Assembly: GCA_021018995.1 (NCBI GenBank)
Contig: JAJIZI010000018.1
Location: forward strand, 434,001 to 498,000
Length of the DNA: 64,000 bases
Direction: 5' to 3'
Origin: Chloranthus sessilifolius
Taxonomy: Eukaryota > Streptophyta > Magnoliopsida > Chloranthales > Chloranthaceae
Shown: piece by piece, positions 42,151 through 53,680 of the stretch
How positions within the stretch are numbered: position 1 is the first letter of the stretch
Layout of the letters: each line of letters begins with the position of its first letter
Notes under the pieces: generated by a model
What the model was told of the DNA's origin: nothing
Databases searched by the model: none
Seen by the model: the letters and a program-made list of their open reading frames with translations, nothing else
Made by a program: the position numbers and the translations under genes

Positions 42151-45100
42151 TTGGTGTGACCGTCACTACGGCAACCTCAACCTGGCCTGTAGAAGGAGAA
42201 CCAGGAAGGTATTCGGCCCTTACCCGAGACATCGATACAACACTCATCAGCGGATCATCTCAAGAGCCGATACATCCCCGCCGTCATCCCCATCCCATTC
42301 CCATATAGGAGAAGACCCAATCTCTGACACCTTCACCCAAACCAGGTTCGATATCACAGGTCCATTTGGGGTGCCCGTGTTCGCATCCACCCCATCCCCT
42401 CCCTTACATTCTCCCAACATACCCCCTTTTCATCCCTTACTGAAACCCCTAACTTCCCAACGGACCCATACATTCCCATCTCCCATCCATACACCCTTAC
42501 CGCACCCCCCTATTCCCAAAGACCCCTTAGGGAGCCCCAACCCTCGCCTATCTCCCATGACTCATCCACCTCCTCATCCATGCCCCCTACATCCTATATC
42601 CCACCCACCTCATCTCACATACCATCCACGTCACATGGCCCACCCACATCCCAACACAACCCCCCATTTACCCTGGTCATGCCCAACTTTTCCCAGGGTG
42701 TGACCAATAACCCACCATCTTCGATATCCATACACCCATACCCTCCCAGCACAATCATCCATACCCCCCATACCCGGGTCATGCCCAATTTCTCCCAACC
42801 CCTTCCATCCTTAAGTGAGCCATCACCTTCTAATCTCCCACCTGAATCCATGCCCTCAATGGAGGACTTGAGAAGGATATATGCCTTGTGGGCTGCCTCT
42901 CAAAACCCCATATCCCAAACCCCTCATTCAGGCCTCCAAAACCTCCATACCCCATTCCCTCATGACTATGCCCAACAACCCATCGCCCATACCACCCAAA
43001 ATCCCCCACCTCAGTTTCAGGCCCAGGCCTAAACCCACACAAATCCATGGGTCCAAGCCCAAACACCTTTAGAACCATGGGCCCAGACCAACTCCCAAAC
43101 CCAAGTGCAAGCCCAGGCCCAAGCCCGAACCCATCAGACCCAGGCACAGGCCCAAAATCCCCAAGGCCCATGGACCCAAACCCCAACCCATCAGGCCTAG
43201 TCCCAGGCCCAAAACCCCTAAGGCCCATAGGCCCAAACCCTAATCGATCAGGCTCAGGCTCAAAACCCCCAAGGCCCTTGGACCCAAACCTATCAAACCC
43301 AAGCCCAAGGTCCATTACCCCACAACCAATACCCACATGGCCCATTAGCCTACACCCAGGCCCAAGGCCCATCAACTCAAGCCTTCCAAAACCATCAAGC
43401 CCAAATCCATCAAAACAAAGGCCCATCCACCTGCACTCATCAAGGCCCGTTCACAAACCCCTTACCCCCCCACCAGTACCCTTCATTCACCTATACACCT
43501 TATGCCCCCATCCCGCCTCCAACAGAAAACCCGATCCACCCCATTCCTCAAAACCAAGCCTACAACATCCCACCACATCAACCACACCCCCATCGCCCTC
43601 GAAACATGCACCCGGCTCAGCACATCATTTTCCCACAAACCACTCATCCATTTATCCCTTCCCATTCCCTACAACCCATATGGCCACACCAGGTCATCCA
43701 ACCCATCACCCCCCAAGTCCAAATAGCAGACCTCACCCCTCACCAGTACCATGACCAATTGTTCAAGGAGGATGAGATCCGCAACAGTGGAGGAGCCGCC
43801 AGCTTCAACCCTCCTAGGCCCACCATCACCACACCCAGGGTCGAACAAAATTAGGGGGAGGCAGTCCCCGCTACAGCCTTAAAAGAACCAGAGTAGCTGA
43901 AAGAACAGATAAACAAAATACAGAAGCAGCTAATGAAGATGGGAGGAGTAGAAATGCATTCAACAGACTTTTCAGACTTATGTCTATTCTCTGATGTCCC
44001 CCTGCCACAAAAATTTAAGATGTCATCATTCGATAAATATAATGGCACTGACAACCCCATCGCCCACTTAAAATCTTACTGTGGGGATATGTGTCAGTAC
44101 GGCGGAGATGAACGACTCCTCATCAAAGTGTTCCAAAAGAGTCTAGCGGGCCCGACACTGAGATGGTTCACATCCTTGAAACCATCCATGATAAAAACTT
44201 GGAAAGATCTGACACGCTTATTCCAAGAATAATATGTTTATAACATGGACATAGAGCCAAGGAAGTCGAATCTAGCCCGTTTGAAGCAAAGACATGATGA
44301 AACGTTCAGTGCCTATTTAGGAAGGTGGAGGGCATTGGCCGCTCAGGTGACCCATCGGATTCTCTATGATGAGCAGATTGAATTGATAACCAAGGGAGCT
44401 CTCCCGGTTATTGCAGATTTTTTAGTGTATCAGCAGTAGTTTAGTTTTACTGATTTAGTTCGAAATGCCAACCATTGCGAGGATGCCGTTAGAGAAGGGT
44501 AGGTTAGGAAGGAGCGTGGCCAGCGGGGCCACCGGGGTTTGAAAAGCTGCCGAGCCGAGAATTGAAAGAAGACCAGGGACAAAGGTACAGAACATTGTCT
44601 ACCCTTAGTCCAATACCAATGCCCCCCCAATGCAACTCCAAGTCACACAACCACCCCCAGCCCGTTTCGAGCAAGCACCAAGGCCAAACAACGGACCAAG
44701 AACCCCGTTTACCCAGGAGCAGATGAAAGCACGATTTGAACAAGTTTTCACACCATTGGAGCAATCTTTAAGTGTCTTACTGCCAGTGTTGCTACAGAAG
44801 GGCCTGGTCAATCTATTTCAGCCTGGCCCACTACCCCATCCCATCCCGAGAAACTATGACCTATATCTGCATTGCAATTTCCACCAGGGATTGGGTCACC
44901 CTACAGACGGGTGCTTCCCACTAAAGCACGCAGTCCAAGACTTAATAGAGGCAGGAAAAATTGTCCCCCCGCCGCTTCCTCAAGGGCAGAACCAGAACAT
45001 CCATCAAGCCCCTCTACCACCGCACCTAGGAGGCCCCAGCCCTAACATCCATTGGATAGAGGAGGAAGAAGAAGAGTTTGACCCTTCGGATTATATCAGT

Positions 45101-45265
45101 AATCAAGAGGAGTTTTCCCTCCCTAGGTTGAATGAAGATGAACAATTTGTTGGGATGATTGAGCCATTGTACTTGGCTGGTTATTTTCCCACCCCGGCAT
45201 ACCAAGAAGAGCCCTTAGATTTAGGGCAGTATTTTTCCACTCCCGCTCCCACCTATCAAATCTAA
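42150..45265 (+). pseudogene. gag of D, with very proline-rich N-terminal region
   Basis: Coding seems to begin around 42150 (TATSTWPVEGEPGRYSALTR), shifts frame near 42300, and runs through about 1.4 kb rich in Pro, His, Ser and Asn. Residues encoded by 43063-43300 repeat a PNPSxPGPGPKxPRPxG pattern. The conserved Tat Gag follows: FSDVPLPQKFKMSSFDKYNG, TDNPIAHLKSYC, LRWFTSLKPSMIKTWKDL and RQ-rich segments. Further on are CNFHQGLGHPTDGCFPLKHA, a zinc-knuckle-like region, and an acidic segment. Stops at 43852, 43894, 44232 and 44439 break it. Gag forms the particle that houses reverse transcription. Confidence 0.82.
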
Positions 45266-45955
45266 ACGGGTACAACCCCGCCACAATCATACACATATCC
45301 ACCACACACCCAATTTACCCCATATACCCCTCCGTCACACCCAAATCACCCCTCGCCATACATAACTCCACCATCCACATACTACCCTACCCCATACACA
45401 CCCCCAAATCCCTCAACCCAATACACCACTCTGCCATCCCCAAGCTATCCCATCCCATACACACCCCCAAATCTCACCCCCTAGTATGCCACCCCACCAT
45501 CCCCAAACCATCTTACCCAATACACAAATCACCCTGCTCCGTGCACTAATCCATCATCCCCGATTTATCCCATTTCATCCATGAGCCCATCATCACCCCA
45601 CCATATCACCCCCTATTCAAACCCTTCATATCCATACCCCCCTGCTCCATCTACTACCCCGTCATATCCCAACCACTCCACTCCATGCATAACTTCATCA
45701 CTCCCAACTTTCCCCATTTCATCCACGAACCCATCATCACCCCACCATGTCACCCTATACACAAACCCTTCATATCCCTATCACCCCTCTCCACCCGCAC
45801 CTCAGACATTTCCCAGTCCCTTCATCTTGGCCATACTCCCACCATCCCTTCGCTATTTTGGCCCCAATCCAACTCCACCCTCACCCAAACAAGCAACCCC
45901 TCACCCAATCCCCTTATCACCCAATCACCACTGGTCTTACCACGTCCCTATTGAG
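45266..45955 (+). pseudogene. Pro/Tyr/Ser/Thr-rich extension between gag and protease of D
   Basis: Directly after the gag frame, in the same frame past a TAA, the sequence encodes repeated YTPPxxPxxY and SPSYPIPYTPPN motifs, resembling cell-wall extensin-like or Pol II tail-like low-complexity peptide. In 45581-45955 a longer block repeats (SSPHHITPYSNPSYPY, then SSPHHVTLYTNPSYPY). It is presumably a Gag C-terminal extension; function unknown. Confidence 0.6.
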
Positions 45956-46379
45956 TCAACTTTGGTTGGACCGAGAATTAGCGTGTAAGAGACCATTGCG
46001 AATGGCATCTGCCCCAGAGACTTGAAACACCATGAATTAGCCCGAAACTCCCTTTTAAGAAAGAAAGGCGGCTTCGGCATCCGAGAAACACATCCTATGA
46101 TTTCATTACAGCATCGAGTCTATTAGAATGCCCGTTAAGCTATGAAAAGAATGGAGACATGAATGCTGGTTGCAAGCAGGAAAGGCTATTGAATTGGTAT
46201 CACCGGTCGGCGAGTTTCTACAGTAAGCCCGGAAGCATGGCGAGAAGGCTAGAGGAGAAGAGAAGAAGAAAGAAAATACCGCAGGGAATCCCTTTGAAAA
46301 AATGGCCAGAGAGCACATATTGAAGACATAGCTCCAGAGAACATCCGCACATATTACTATGTGGGATTTGTTAATCACA

Positions 46380-46900
46380 TCTCTGCTCCACATTCAAGCC
46401 TTGATGTGAGAGCTCAAAGGGGCACATCTTTCTGTCAAAGTAACCCCAGATGAAGTGGGAGAAATAATCTGGTAAGTGTTGGCCCTAAATGCCATGTCAT
46501 TCACTGATGCAGACTTATCGATCGAGGGGAACGACCACTCTAAGCCCCTAAACATAGCGGTGGAAGTAGGGAACCTGGTGGTGCCGTTGGTCTTAATAGA
46601 TAACGGGTCGGCACTGAACGTATGCCTTCTAAGGATGGCAATCAAAATTTGTGCGAACCCCGACACCTTCCGGCCATCCATATCAAGCGCCAGGGGATTC
46701 GACAACACCAGAAGGGAAATCATATGAGAAGTAGACCTTGACCTGATCCTTGGGCCGTAAACACCACCCCCTTTTAGGTGATGGACATCAAGTCTACTTT
46801 CAATCTATTGTTGGGCTGACCATGGATACATAAGCTCAATGCAATACCATCAACTCTGCACCAAAAGCTTCGATTCATCTCAAAGGGAAAAATTATTACC
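46380..46900 (+). pseudogene. aspartic protease of D
   Basis: LALNAMSFTDADLSIEGNDH leads into the active-site strand VLIDNGSALNVCLLRMA, where D-N-G-S replaces the usual D-T/S-G-A/S; the Tat form is typically DNGSSLNV. Downstream, VMDIKSTFNLLLG then a TGA and PWIHKLNAIPSTLHQKLRF gives the conserved end. The stop corresponds to the Arg of the family's LLGRPWIH. Confidence 0.8.
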
Positions 46901-46903
46901 ATC

Positions 46904-47647
46904 TTGGGTGAGAGCAGAGAGGACAGGGTGAGGAGCACTTTGTATATTGAGAATTTGAAGGTGCTAAACATATCGCACACAACAGAGGATGCTGATCTCC
47001 ATCGATTTGAGTATGACTTCTTAGCTGTTACCCTCGAGCCAACTGAAAAGACCCCTGACAAAACTGGAGGAGGAATGGATGCAGTTGTGTTCATGCTCCA
47101 CAAATGGGGCCACCAAAAAGGGAAAGGGTTGGGCCCGCATCTCCAAGGAAGAAGAGACCTCATCAGGGCCAAGGGGCAGCAAACCAAATTCGACTTGGGC
47201 TACAGGCCCCTAGAAGAAGAAGTCAGAGGGGCCAAGGAAAAGATGAGAGCCGCAACAGTCGCTAGGGCTAGAGGAATCAATCTGGAAGAGGAACCTCACG
47301 CTCGACCCCACATCCGTCAAACCTTTGTGAGCACCAGGGTGGTAAAGATTGATCAGAATGGGGAGATGAGGGTAACCCCAAATAAGCCTGCTTCCACCCA
47401 CCCCACCAATCCTTACATTGTCCCCCTTGACTTCGAGGTGGATTTAGACGCCCTCTCCTTGTTTGAGGAGGAAATTCCCCGGTCCTCCCATCACTCTGGC
47501 ACCAGCTATGCTGGGCCCCTCCTAACCATGGAGAATAGAGTCCCAGAGGATCCCTCTGAAAATATGTTGAGGGAGGAACTGCAAAAGCCTACCGATGCCG
47601 CTTCCAACCAAGGAGGTAAAGGCCAAGCCTCGCAGGTAAGCTACTAG
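46904..47647 (+). CDS. G-patch-containing segment of D polyprotein
   Basis: One open frame of 247 codons downstream of protease. At about residues 60-100 it has a G-patch: MLHKWGHQKGKGLGPHLQGR with the conserved Gly pattern. G-patch domains bind RNA, and in retroelements they sit next to protease; their presence here is a known Tat/Ogre trait. The rest is charged and unstructured and ends in LREELQKPTDAASNQGGKGQ. A GTAAG donor-like sequence at 47635 just before the stop may mark the start of the pro-RT intron known from Ogre, but no convincing acceptor was found. Confidence 0.7.
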   Translation: MGESREDRVRSTLYIENLKVLNISHTTEDADLHRFEYDFLAVTLEPTEKTPDKTGGGMDAVVFMLHKWGHQKGKGLGPHLQGRRDLIRAKGQQTKFDLGYRPLEEEVRGAKEKMRAATVARARGINLEEEPHARPHIRQTFVSTRVVKIDQNGEMRVTPNKPASTHPTNPYIVPLDFEVDLDALSLFEEEIPRSSHHSGTSYAGPLLTMENRVPEDPSENMLREELQKPTDAASNQGGKGQASQVSY

Positions 47648-49158
47648 GCATCTTTCCCCCAACTCCTGGGAGCCGCCAAATGCAGTGAATACGGCACCGA
47701 CTCTCAAAAAACAAACAACCTATAAAAAGTAAGGTTGGCCTCTGGAACACTCTACCCTGTATATATAGAGATCCACCTCGTCAGGGGCTGACCTCCGAAA
47801 AAATGAAAAAAACCATAAAAATAGAAAAAATACCAATTCCAAAAATCTTGTCCTTTAAAATTCCTAATAAAATTAAAATTGATGTCGTGACACCCATCCC
47901 ACGTGAAGCCAACCCCTTTCCTATAGAAATACAAGAAGAGGTATGAGTCACGAGTCTGGACAAAGAAGGTCAAATAGATGAGCTCCCCAATGAGCTCCTC
48001 AAACAATTTGCCAATTTTAGGCATGGCCCTACCCTAATCGTCGAAGAAATGGAGGATGTCAATTTGGGCACCAGAGAGGCCCCTAGAATCACCAAAATCG
48101 GAACGTCGCTGTCCCCTGCGGAGAGAGAAGGTATGATAGACTTCCTTCGGTCATACCAAGACGTCTTCTCATGGTCGTATGAAGACATGCCTGGTTTGGA
48201 TACCGATCTGGTTGAGCACGAGTTGCCACTCTACCCTGACGTCAAGCCGGTTAAACAGAAGTTGAGACGCCTTTGACCTGAATGGATGTTGAAGGTGAAG
48301 GACGAGGTCATGAAGTAGTATGACGCAGGTTTCCTCATGGTATCCAAGTACCCCCAATGGCTGGCCAATATCGTCCCCGTACCAAAGAACGATGGGAAGG
48401 TTTGAATGTGCATTGACTTTCAAATTCTCAATAAGGCAAGCCCTAAGGATGACTTTTCTCTACTACACATCGATATCTTGGTCGATAACACTGCAAAACA
48501 CAGAATGCTCTCATTTATGGATGGATTCTCGGGCTACAATCAGATTAAGATGGTAGAGGCCGACCGAGAAAAGACTGCGTTCATCACTCCCTGGGGAACC
48601 TTCTGCTACATGGTGACGCCATTCGGGCTCAAGAACGCTGGGGCACCCTACTAGGGAGCAATGACGACCCTGTTCCATGACATGATGCACCGAGAGATCG
48701 AAGTGTATGTCGACGACATGATTGCCAAATCGTCGGGAAGGGACGACCACATGGTAAACCTTCAGAAGCTGTTCGAGAGGTTGAGAAAGTATAAGTTGCG
48801 ATTGAATCCCTAAAAATGTGCATTAGACGCTATGTCGGGAAAACTATTGGGCTTTATTGTCAGTAGGAGAGGGATTGAGGTCAATCCGACCAAGATCAAG
48901 GCCATCACTGAAATGCCACCGCCGTCTATCGAGAAAGAGGTTAGAGGGTTTCTGGATAGAATCCATTACATCAGCCGATTCATCGCACCGTTAACTCCGA
49001 TATGTGCACCAATCTTCAAGCTACTAAGGAAGGACTCACCAGTTGAGTGGAATGATGACTACCAAGCTGCATTTGACAAGATCAAGGGTTACCTCCTGAA
49101 CCCTCCTGTATTGGTACCACCTGTACCTAATAGACCCCTGATAATGTACTGTCCATGA
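47648..49158 (+). pseudogene. reverse transcriptase of D
   Basis: A conserved lead-in (QIDELPNELLKQFANF, then VNLGTREAPRITKIGTSLSP) precedes the RT: DVFSWSYEDMPGLDTDLVEH, MLSFMDGFSGYNQIKM, TPWGTFCYMVTPFGLKNAGA and the catalytic YVDD in EIEVYVDDMIAKSS. Then come GKLLGFIVSRRGIEVNPTKI and the thumb/connection part. Stops at 48274, 48316, 48403, 48652 and 48810 fit CGA-to-TGA or CAG/CAA-to-TAG/TAA. Confidence 0.88.
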
Positions 49159-49600
49159 CAAAGTTCTCCATGGGTTGTGTGTTAGGGCAGCATGATGAGA
49201 CAGGAAGAAGAGAGTAGGCCATCTACTACCTGAGCAAGAAATTCATTGATTATAAGACACGCTATTCACATCTGGAGAAAGCATGCTTGGCGCTTGTTTT
49301 GGCTACTCAAAGACTTTGACACTACCTGTTATCCCAAGCCATTCTACTTCTAGCACGGATGGATCCGTTGAAGTACCTGTTCGACAAACCTGCTCTCACT
49401 GGCCGGACTGCACGATGGCAACTACTCCTCTCCAAATTTTACATTACTTATGTCACCCAGAAGTCGATCAAGGGGCAAGCACTCGCTGATCATCTTACGG
49501 AGAACCCTCTGCCAGACAATGAGCCTTTAAGGACTAAATTCCCCGATGAGGACATCATGTTCATGACTGAAGAAAGTACAGAGGAAACAGAGGAGTCCTA
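49159..49600 (+). pseudogene. first RNase H of D (retroviral-type), degraded
   Basis: Short pieces in several frames match the Tat RNase H: YYLSKKFIDYKTRYSHLEKA-like wording at 49220-49285, then PLKYLFDKPALTGRTARWQL and KSIKGQALADHLTENPLPD. The beginning, with the first catalytic Asp, is not readable. Confidence 0.7.
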
Positions 49601-49604
49601 GGTA

Positions 49605-50240
49605 ATGCACTTTGATGGGACATCACATGTTAAGGGCCACAGAGTTGGCGCCATTCTTATCTCGCCAAGAGGATTGCATGAACCCATCTCAATCAAGTTG
49701 AACTTCCCATGCACCAATAATATGGCCGAGTATGAAGCTTGTACAGCTGGTTTACAAGCGGCTCTTGATCTGAATGTAGCTCGCCTTAGGGTCTTTGGAG
49801 ATTCACAGTTAATTATATGCCAGACCAACGGAGATTGGAAGACCAAGGATGAGAAGTTGATCCCATACCATGAACATTTTGAGGATCTAATAGCCTGCTT
49901 TGAGGAAGTCACCTTCTCCTATATACCACGAGCAAGAAATCGGTTTGCTGATGCCTTGGCCACCCTGGCCTCTATGGTTGAAATTCCATACGGAGTTGAG
50001 ATCAAGCCGATCATGATAGAGCAGAGGGATGAGTCGGCATTTTGTCACTTGGTTGAGGGATCTGCTGAGTTAGATGACGAGCCACCCTGGTTCTCAGACA
50101 TCAAGAATTTCCTTGAGACCCGAACTGTCCCCGAGGGAACATCGAAGGTAGACAGACGCACCATCCAGCGATTGGCAACGAACTACGTCATCTGTGGTGA
50201 TCTCCTGTACAGACGGTCTCACGACAATGTGCTGCTCTGA
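49605..50240 (+). CDS. second RNase H (archaeal-like, aRNH) of D with linker
   Basis: An open frame of 211 codons. MHFDGTSHVKG has the first catalytic Asp, NNMAEYEACTAGLQAA the Glu, RVFGDSQLIICQTNGDW the second Asp, and RARNRFADALATLASM the last Asp, so all four catalytic residues stay. Plant Tat elements carry this second RNase H. After it comes a linker (RDESAFCHLVEG, DEPPWFSDIKNFLETRTVPE) towards the integrase. A remarkably well-kept piece within a decayed element. Confidence 0.85.
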   Translation: MHFDGTSHVKGHRVGAILISPRGLHEPISIKLNFPCTNNMAEYEACTAGLQAALDLNVARLRVFGDSQLIICQTNGDWKTKDEKLIPYHEHFEDLIACFEEVTFSYIPRARNRFADALATLASMVEIPYGVEIKPIMIEQRDESAFCHLVEGSAELDDEPPWFSDIKNFLETRTVPEGTSKVDRRTIQRLATNYVICGDLLYRRSHDNVLL

Positions 50241-51335
50241 TGCCTGACCAAAAGAGAAGCGATCGAAATCATGAAAGAGATCCATGAAGGAGTCCGCGGG
50301 GCACACGTCAGTGGACACATTCTCGCTAAGAAAATTCAAAGGCAAGGATACTTTTGGACCACATTAGAGACTGATTGCTGCAAACACGTTCAGAAGTGCT
50401 ACAAGTGCCAAGAACACTCCAGCCTAATACATGCTCCGCCATTGATTTACACAGCATGGCCACTCCTTGGCCGTTCGCCACCTGAGGTTTTGATGTCATT
50501 GGCAAGATCAATCCTAAAGCTTCCAATGGACATTAGTTCATCCTCGTCGCTGTGGAATACTTCACAAAGTGGGTAGAGGCAGCCTCCTATACGAGCATTA
50601 AGGCTAGTCATATTGAGAAGTTCATCAAGAACAACATCATTTGCAGATTCGGTGTACCCAAAGATATCATCACTGATAATGGCACTAATTTCGCTAATAG
50701 GCGCATCCAGGCCTTGTGTGAGCAGTTTCTGATCAAGCATCATCGATCATCCCCATACAGGCCTTAGACAAACGGAGCTATTGAAGCGGCCAACAAAACT
50801 CTGATCCGCATCCTAGAGAAGATGGTAGTCACTTACAGAGATTGGAGTGACCAGTTACCCTTCGCACTTTGGGCCTATAGAACATCTATCTGTACCGCTA
50901 TAGGGGCAACACCATTCTCCCTTGTGTATGGAACCGAGGCTGTGCTACCCATCGAGGTCGAGGTACCGTCACTCCGTATCCTTCTAGAATCCCATCTACC
51001 TGAAGCTGAGAAGGAAAGATCCCATTTAGAGCAACTAAATTTGATTGACGAGAAGAGACTCCTGGCTTTGTGTCACACCCAGGTCTATCAGAGAAGAATT
51101 GCACATGCTTACAATAAGCGTGTCCGCAGTCGAGATCTGAAGGTGGGAGACGGTGCTGAAGAAGAACTTCCCTTCTCTCCATCCCGATCCAAGAGGGAAG
51201 TTTAAGCCGAATTGGGAAGGGCCCTATGTCGTTCGAGAAGTGTTGCCGGGATACGATGTTCGCCTTGCCACCATGGACGGAGACCACTTTATTGAGCCCA
51301 TCAACGCTGGATACCTCCGTAGGTTCTACTCATAG
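50241..51335 (+). pseudogene. integrase of D
   Basis: Zinc domain HEGVRGAHVSGHILAKKIQ with HVQKCYKCQEH; the core is shifted near 50490 so the first Asp is in another frame. IITDNGTNFANRRIQ has the second Asp and TNGAIEAANKTLIRI the Glu. Next LPFALWAYRTSICTAIGATP, and at the end KFKPNWEGPYVVREVLPGYD and INAGYLRRFYS, stop at 51335. Interruptions at 50241 (TGA for Arg), about 50490, 50766 (TAG for Gln) and about 51160. Confidence 0.86.
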
Positions 51336-52079
51336 GTCTTGTGACAAGGTAAGTATTGATAAAGGTAGATGTGTGACCGCTTAAGGACCCCATAGAAGAA
51401 GCCATCATTTCAAAGATAAGTAGCCCAAACCAAAAAAAAAGAGAGAAAGACGAAGTATTCCCTGAATACCTTTACCCTTTTTGCTACACACGTCGGGCCA
51501 ACAACCATTTCTTTCATATACCCCTCCCAAAGACATCCCATGAAGAAAAGAAAAGGAGGAAAGAAAGAAAGAGGAGAAAAAATTCAAAAAAAAGAGAAGG
51601 AGCAAAACCCTAAAATGGGGGGGGGAGCAAGAATAAAAAAGAAACAACTAGGGCACGTACCATAAAAAGCCCTTGGAAAAGAAAAGGAATCACCAAATCT
51701 AAAATTCACTCAAGGCTTAGATCCAAATTCCCAGTAAAACCCAACCTGTTTGAACCCCGGCCACGTTACAACCCGAAAGAAAGCCCTCTTTAAGGTCCAC
51801 AAGCGGTCACAGCATCTCTTGCATCAACACAAACTGAGTTAATGGACCACGCAGAACTTCATCCAGCTGGCTATGATGGAATCGATGTCCATGCCGTGGC
51901 TTTCTGATTCTTGAAAGAAAAAAAGAAAAGAAAAAAAAAAAAAGAAAAAAAAGAGAAGAAGAAAAAATTAATTTGAGTTCAAAGCAAGATGGACGTGGTG
52001 CAAACCCGCAAGGGCTCCACGGGTAAAAACTGTGAACTCACGCGGACCAGGTGAAAACCTGAAAGGGCACCTGGTGTAA
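51336..52079 (+). other. purine-rich 3' region of D
   Basis: No gene; several long A/G tracts (51435-51460, 51540-51605, 51915-51965). Ends with GGGCACCTGGTGTAA at the A2 insertion; tgtaa (52075-52079) should be repeated at the other end of A2. The minus-strand frame 51405-51647 is a low-complexity artefact. Confidence 0.7.
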
Positions 52080-53070
52080 TGTTGGTGACTCTAAGTGTGC
52101 ATGATTTATTTGTGTTTTGAAAACAGATTTGCAACTGCTAAGTTATACTGAATCTGGAACATTAAAAAGAGTAAAGAAATATCAGCACAGAGAGAAGTGA
52201 ATTAGCCTGCAAGATCAGGGCCAATTGTAGCAATTTTTAAATGTAAGTGAGTAAAAGATCGTCCACAGAGAATTTGTTTAAAATGCAAGATAAACCTCCA
52301 GATCTGAGCTACCAAATCTGGCCTCTTATCCTATCTACAAAGCACATAAGATGGGAGGTTGAATTTGTCACATTAACTAAATGATAAAAGTAAAAGTTAA
52401 ACTAAATGATCCAGATCTGAGTTGGGGGAATTTTGATGTAAACTTATAAAAATGGAGAAATAATATCTAACTTTGATTTGGTCCTTGAAACACAATGAGA
52501 ATGTCTGTAGATCAAATGAGAGATGATCCAATCTTCATCTGGCTACAAGCACAGATGTAAGAGAAATAAATCTAACTCAAGGATTAGATTTAGGCTTATG
52601 GCTATGATCTGTCCACTTCAATGGCCACAGACCACCCAATAATCTTTAATCTAAACCCTTAATTTAGAACAAGAAATATCACTACAAATGCTGTGAGAGA
52701 TTAGGTTACAAACACTAATTCCCATAGGGTTAATGAATCAAGGGAAATTGCATGAAAAAGAGTAAATCTAAAGGAGTCTAGTGCAATAAGGAGATCAGAG
52801 GGAACCCTTAACATGAATCCAATTGAGAATGTATGGTTTACAACAACCTTTTCAAATTCACCATTACAATTACAGAGCACAGCTTAAACAGCTCTCAGAT
52901 TTGTAGTCTTGAATACAATTCTCTTTTAAATTACAGAGGTATCTCACAGCTCTCAATTGCAAGTAAAAGTTAGGCTATTACAGGGGTTTTAGACAAACTA
53001 GCTGATTTGGAAATGGGGGAATAGGAATGAAACTCAAAATCTGGATGCCCAAATTGGGCAAATGGTTCAT

Positions 53071-53080
53071 CTATTTATAG
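53071..53080 (-). promoter_or_regulatory. LTR TATA box of A2
   Basis: CTATAAATAG on the element strand, identical to 2038-2047. Confidence 0.7.
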
Positions 53081-53454
53081 TTTTCCCCAGGTCTAGCTCA
53101 GATGCGTATCGACCAATCAGAAGTGCTCAGATCTGTATCAACCAATGGTAGTTGAGCACAAGGATCCAGATCTGTTATGGCCAATCAGAATTGCTCGATT
53201 TGGTTCAGCCAATCAGGTGACATAAGCATCAATTCTGTTATGTAATTTGAAAATCTGTTAGAGCTTTTAGAAGTTCCCGCCAAGTGATTTCATCTTCGGG
53301 TGCTCACATGGGGTGGAATATGCCTTCGCTTCGTGCTTAGAATCTTCTGAAATGTCCCTAGGTTTTTAAATGCATTGGGACGTGTGAAAAAGATTACTGA
53401 ATTACCCTTGCAAAAGCTAGGAACCTCCAAAATACCATTTTGCATAGTTTAGGG

Positions 53455-53680
53455 AACTTTTCGCAAGGTACTGTGACTCCTAAAGCTCTTTTCGCAAAGT
53501 TCAAGTTTTGTTCGCAAGGAGTTCTCTTCTTTTCGACTAGGTCAATCATCCTTTCGAAGAGTTTAGGTGCTCTTCGAAAACTAAGCCTGAAGCTTTTAGT
53601 TCTTTTCGCAGAGTTCAGGTTCTTTTCGAAATGTTCAGATTCTTTTCGAAAAATACTCTGTAGTGCATTTTTTCTGTTCG
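53455..53680 (-). promoter_or_regulatory. U3 array of TTCGAA-centred motifs (A2)
   Basis: Counterpart of 2435-2660; includes TTTTCGCAAAGTTC, TTCTTTTCGACTAGG, CTCTTCGAAAACT and GATTCTTTTCGAAAAA. Confidence 0.62.

Larger units (their letters stand above)
39144..52079 (+). mobile_element. Tat/Ogre-branch Ty3/gypsy retrotransposon D, 3' end beyond the A2 insertion
   Basis: Plus-strand element with 5' LTR, tRNA-Arg-like primer site, long leader, proline-rich gag, protease with G-patch, RT, RNase H, a second RNase H, integrase and a purine-rich 3' region. The combination of G-patch and double RNase H is diagnostic of the Tat branch. It is interrupted at 52079/52080 by A2. Its polypurine tract and 3' LTR are not in the window and are expected beyond the far end of A2. 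Many stops, most of them readable as C-to-T changes. Confidence 0.9.

Noticed and set aside
42371-43754. A host proline-rich cell-wall protein gene
   Set aside because: It lies in frame with Tat gag between the D leader and capsid domain; the proline richness is part of the element.
47635-47950. An Ogre-type intron between protease and RT in D
   Set aside because: A donor-like CAG/GTAAG exists, but no clear acceptor, and coding-like sequence continues on both sides with isolated stops.
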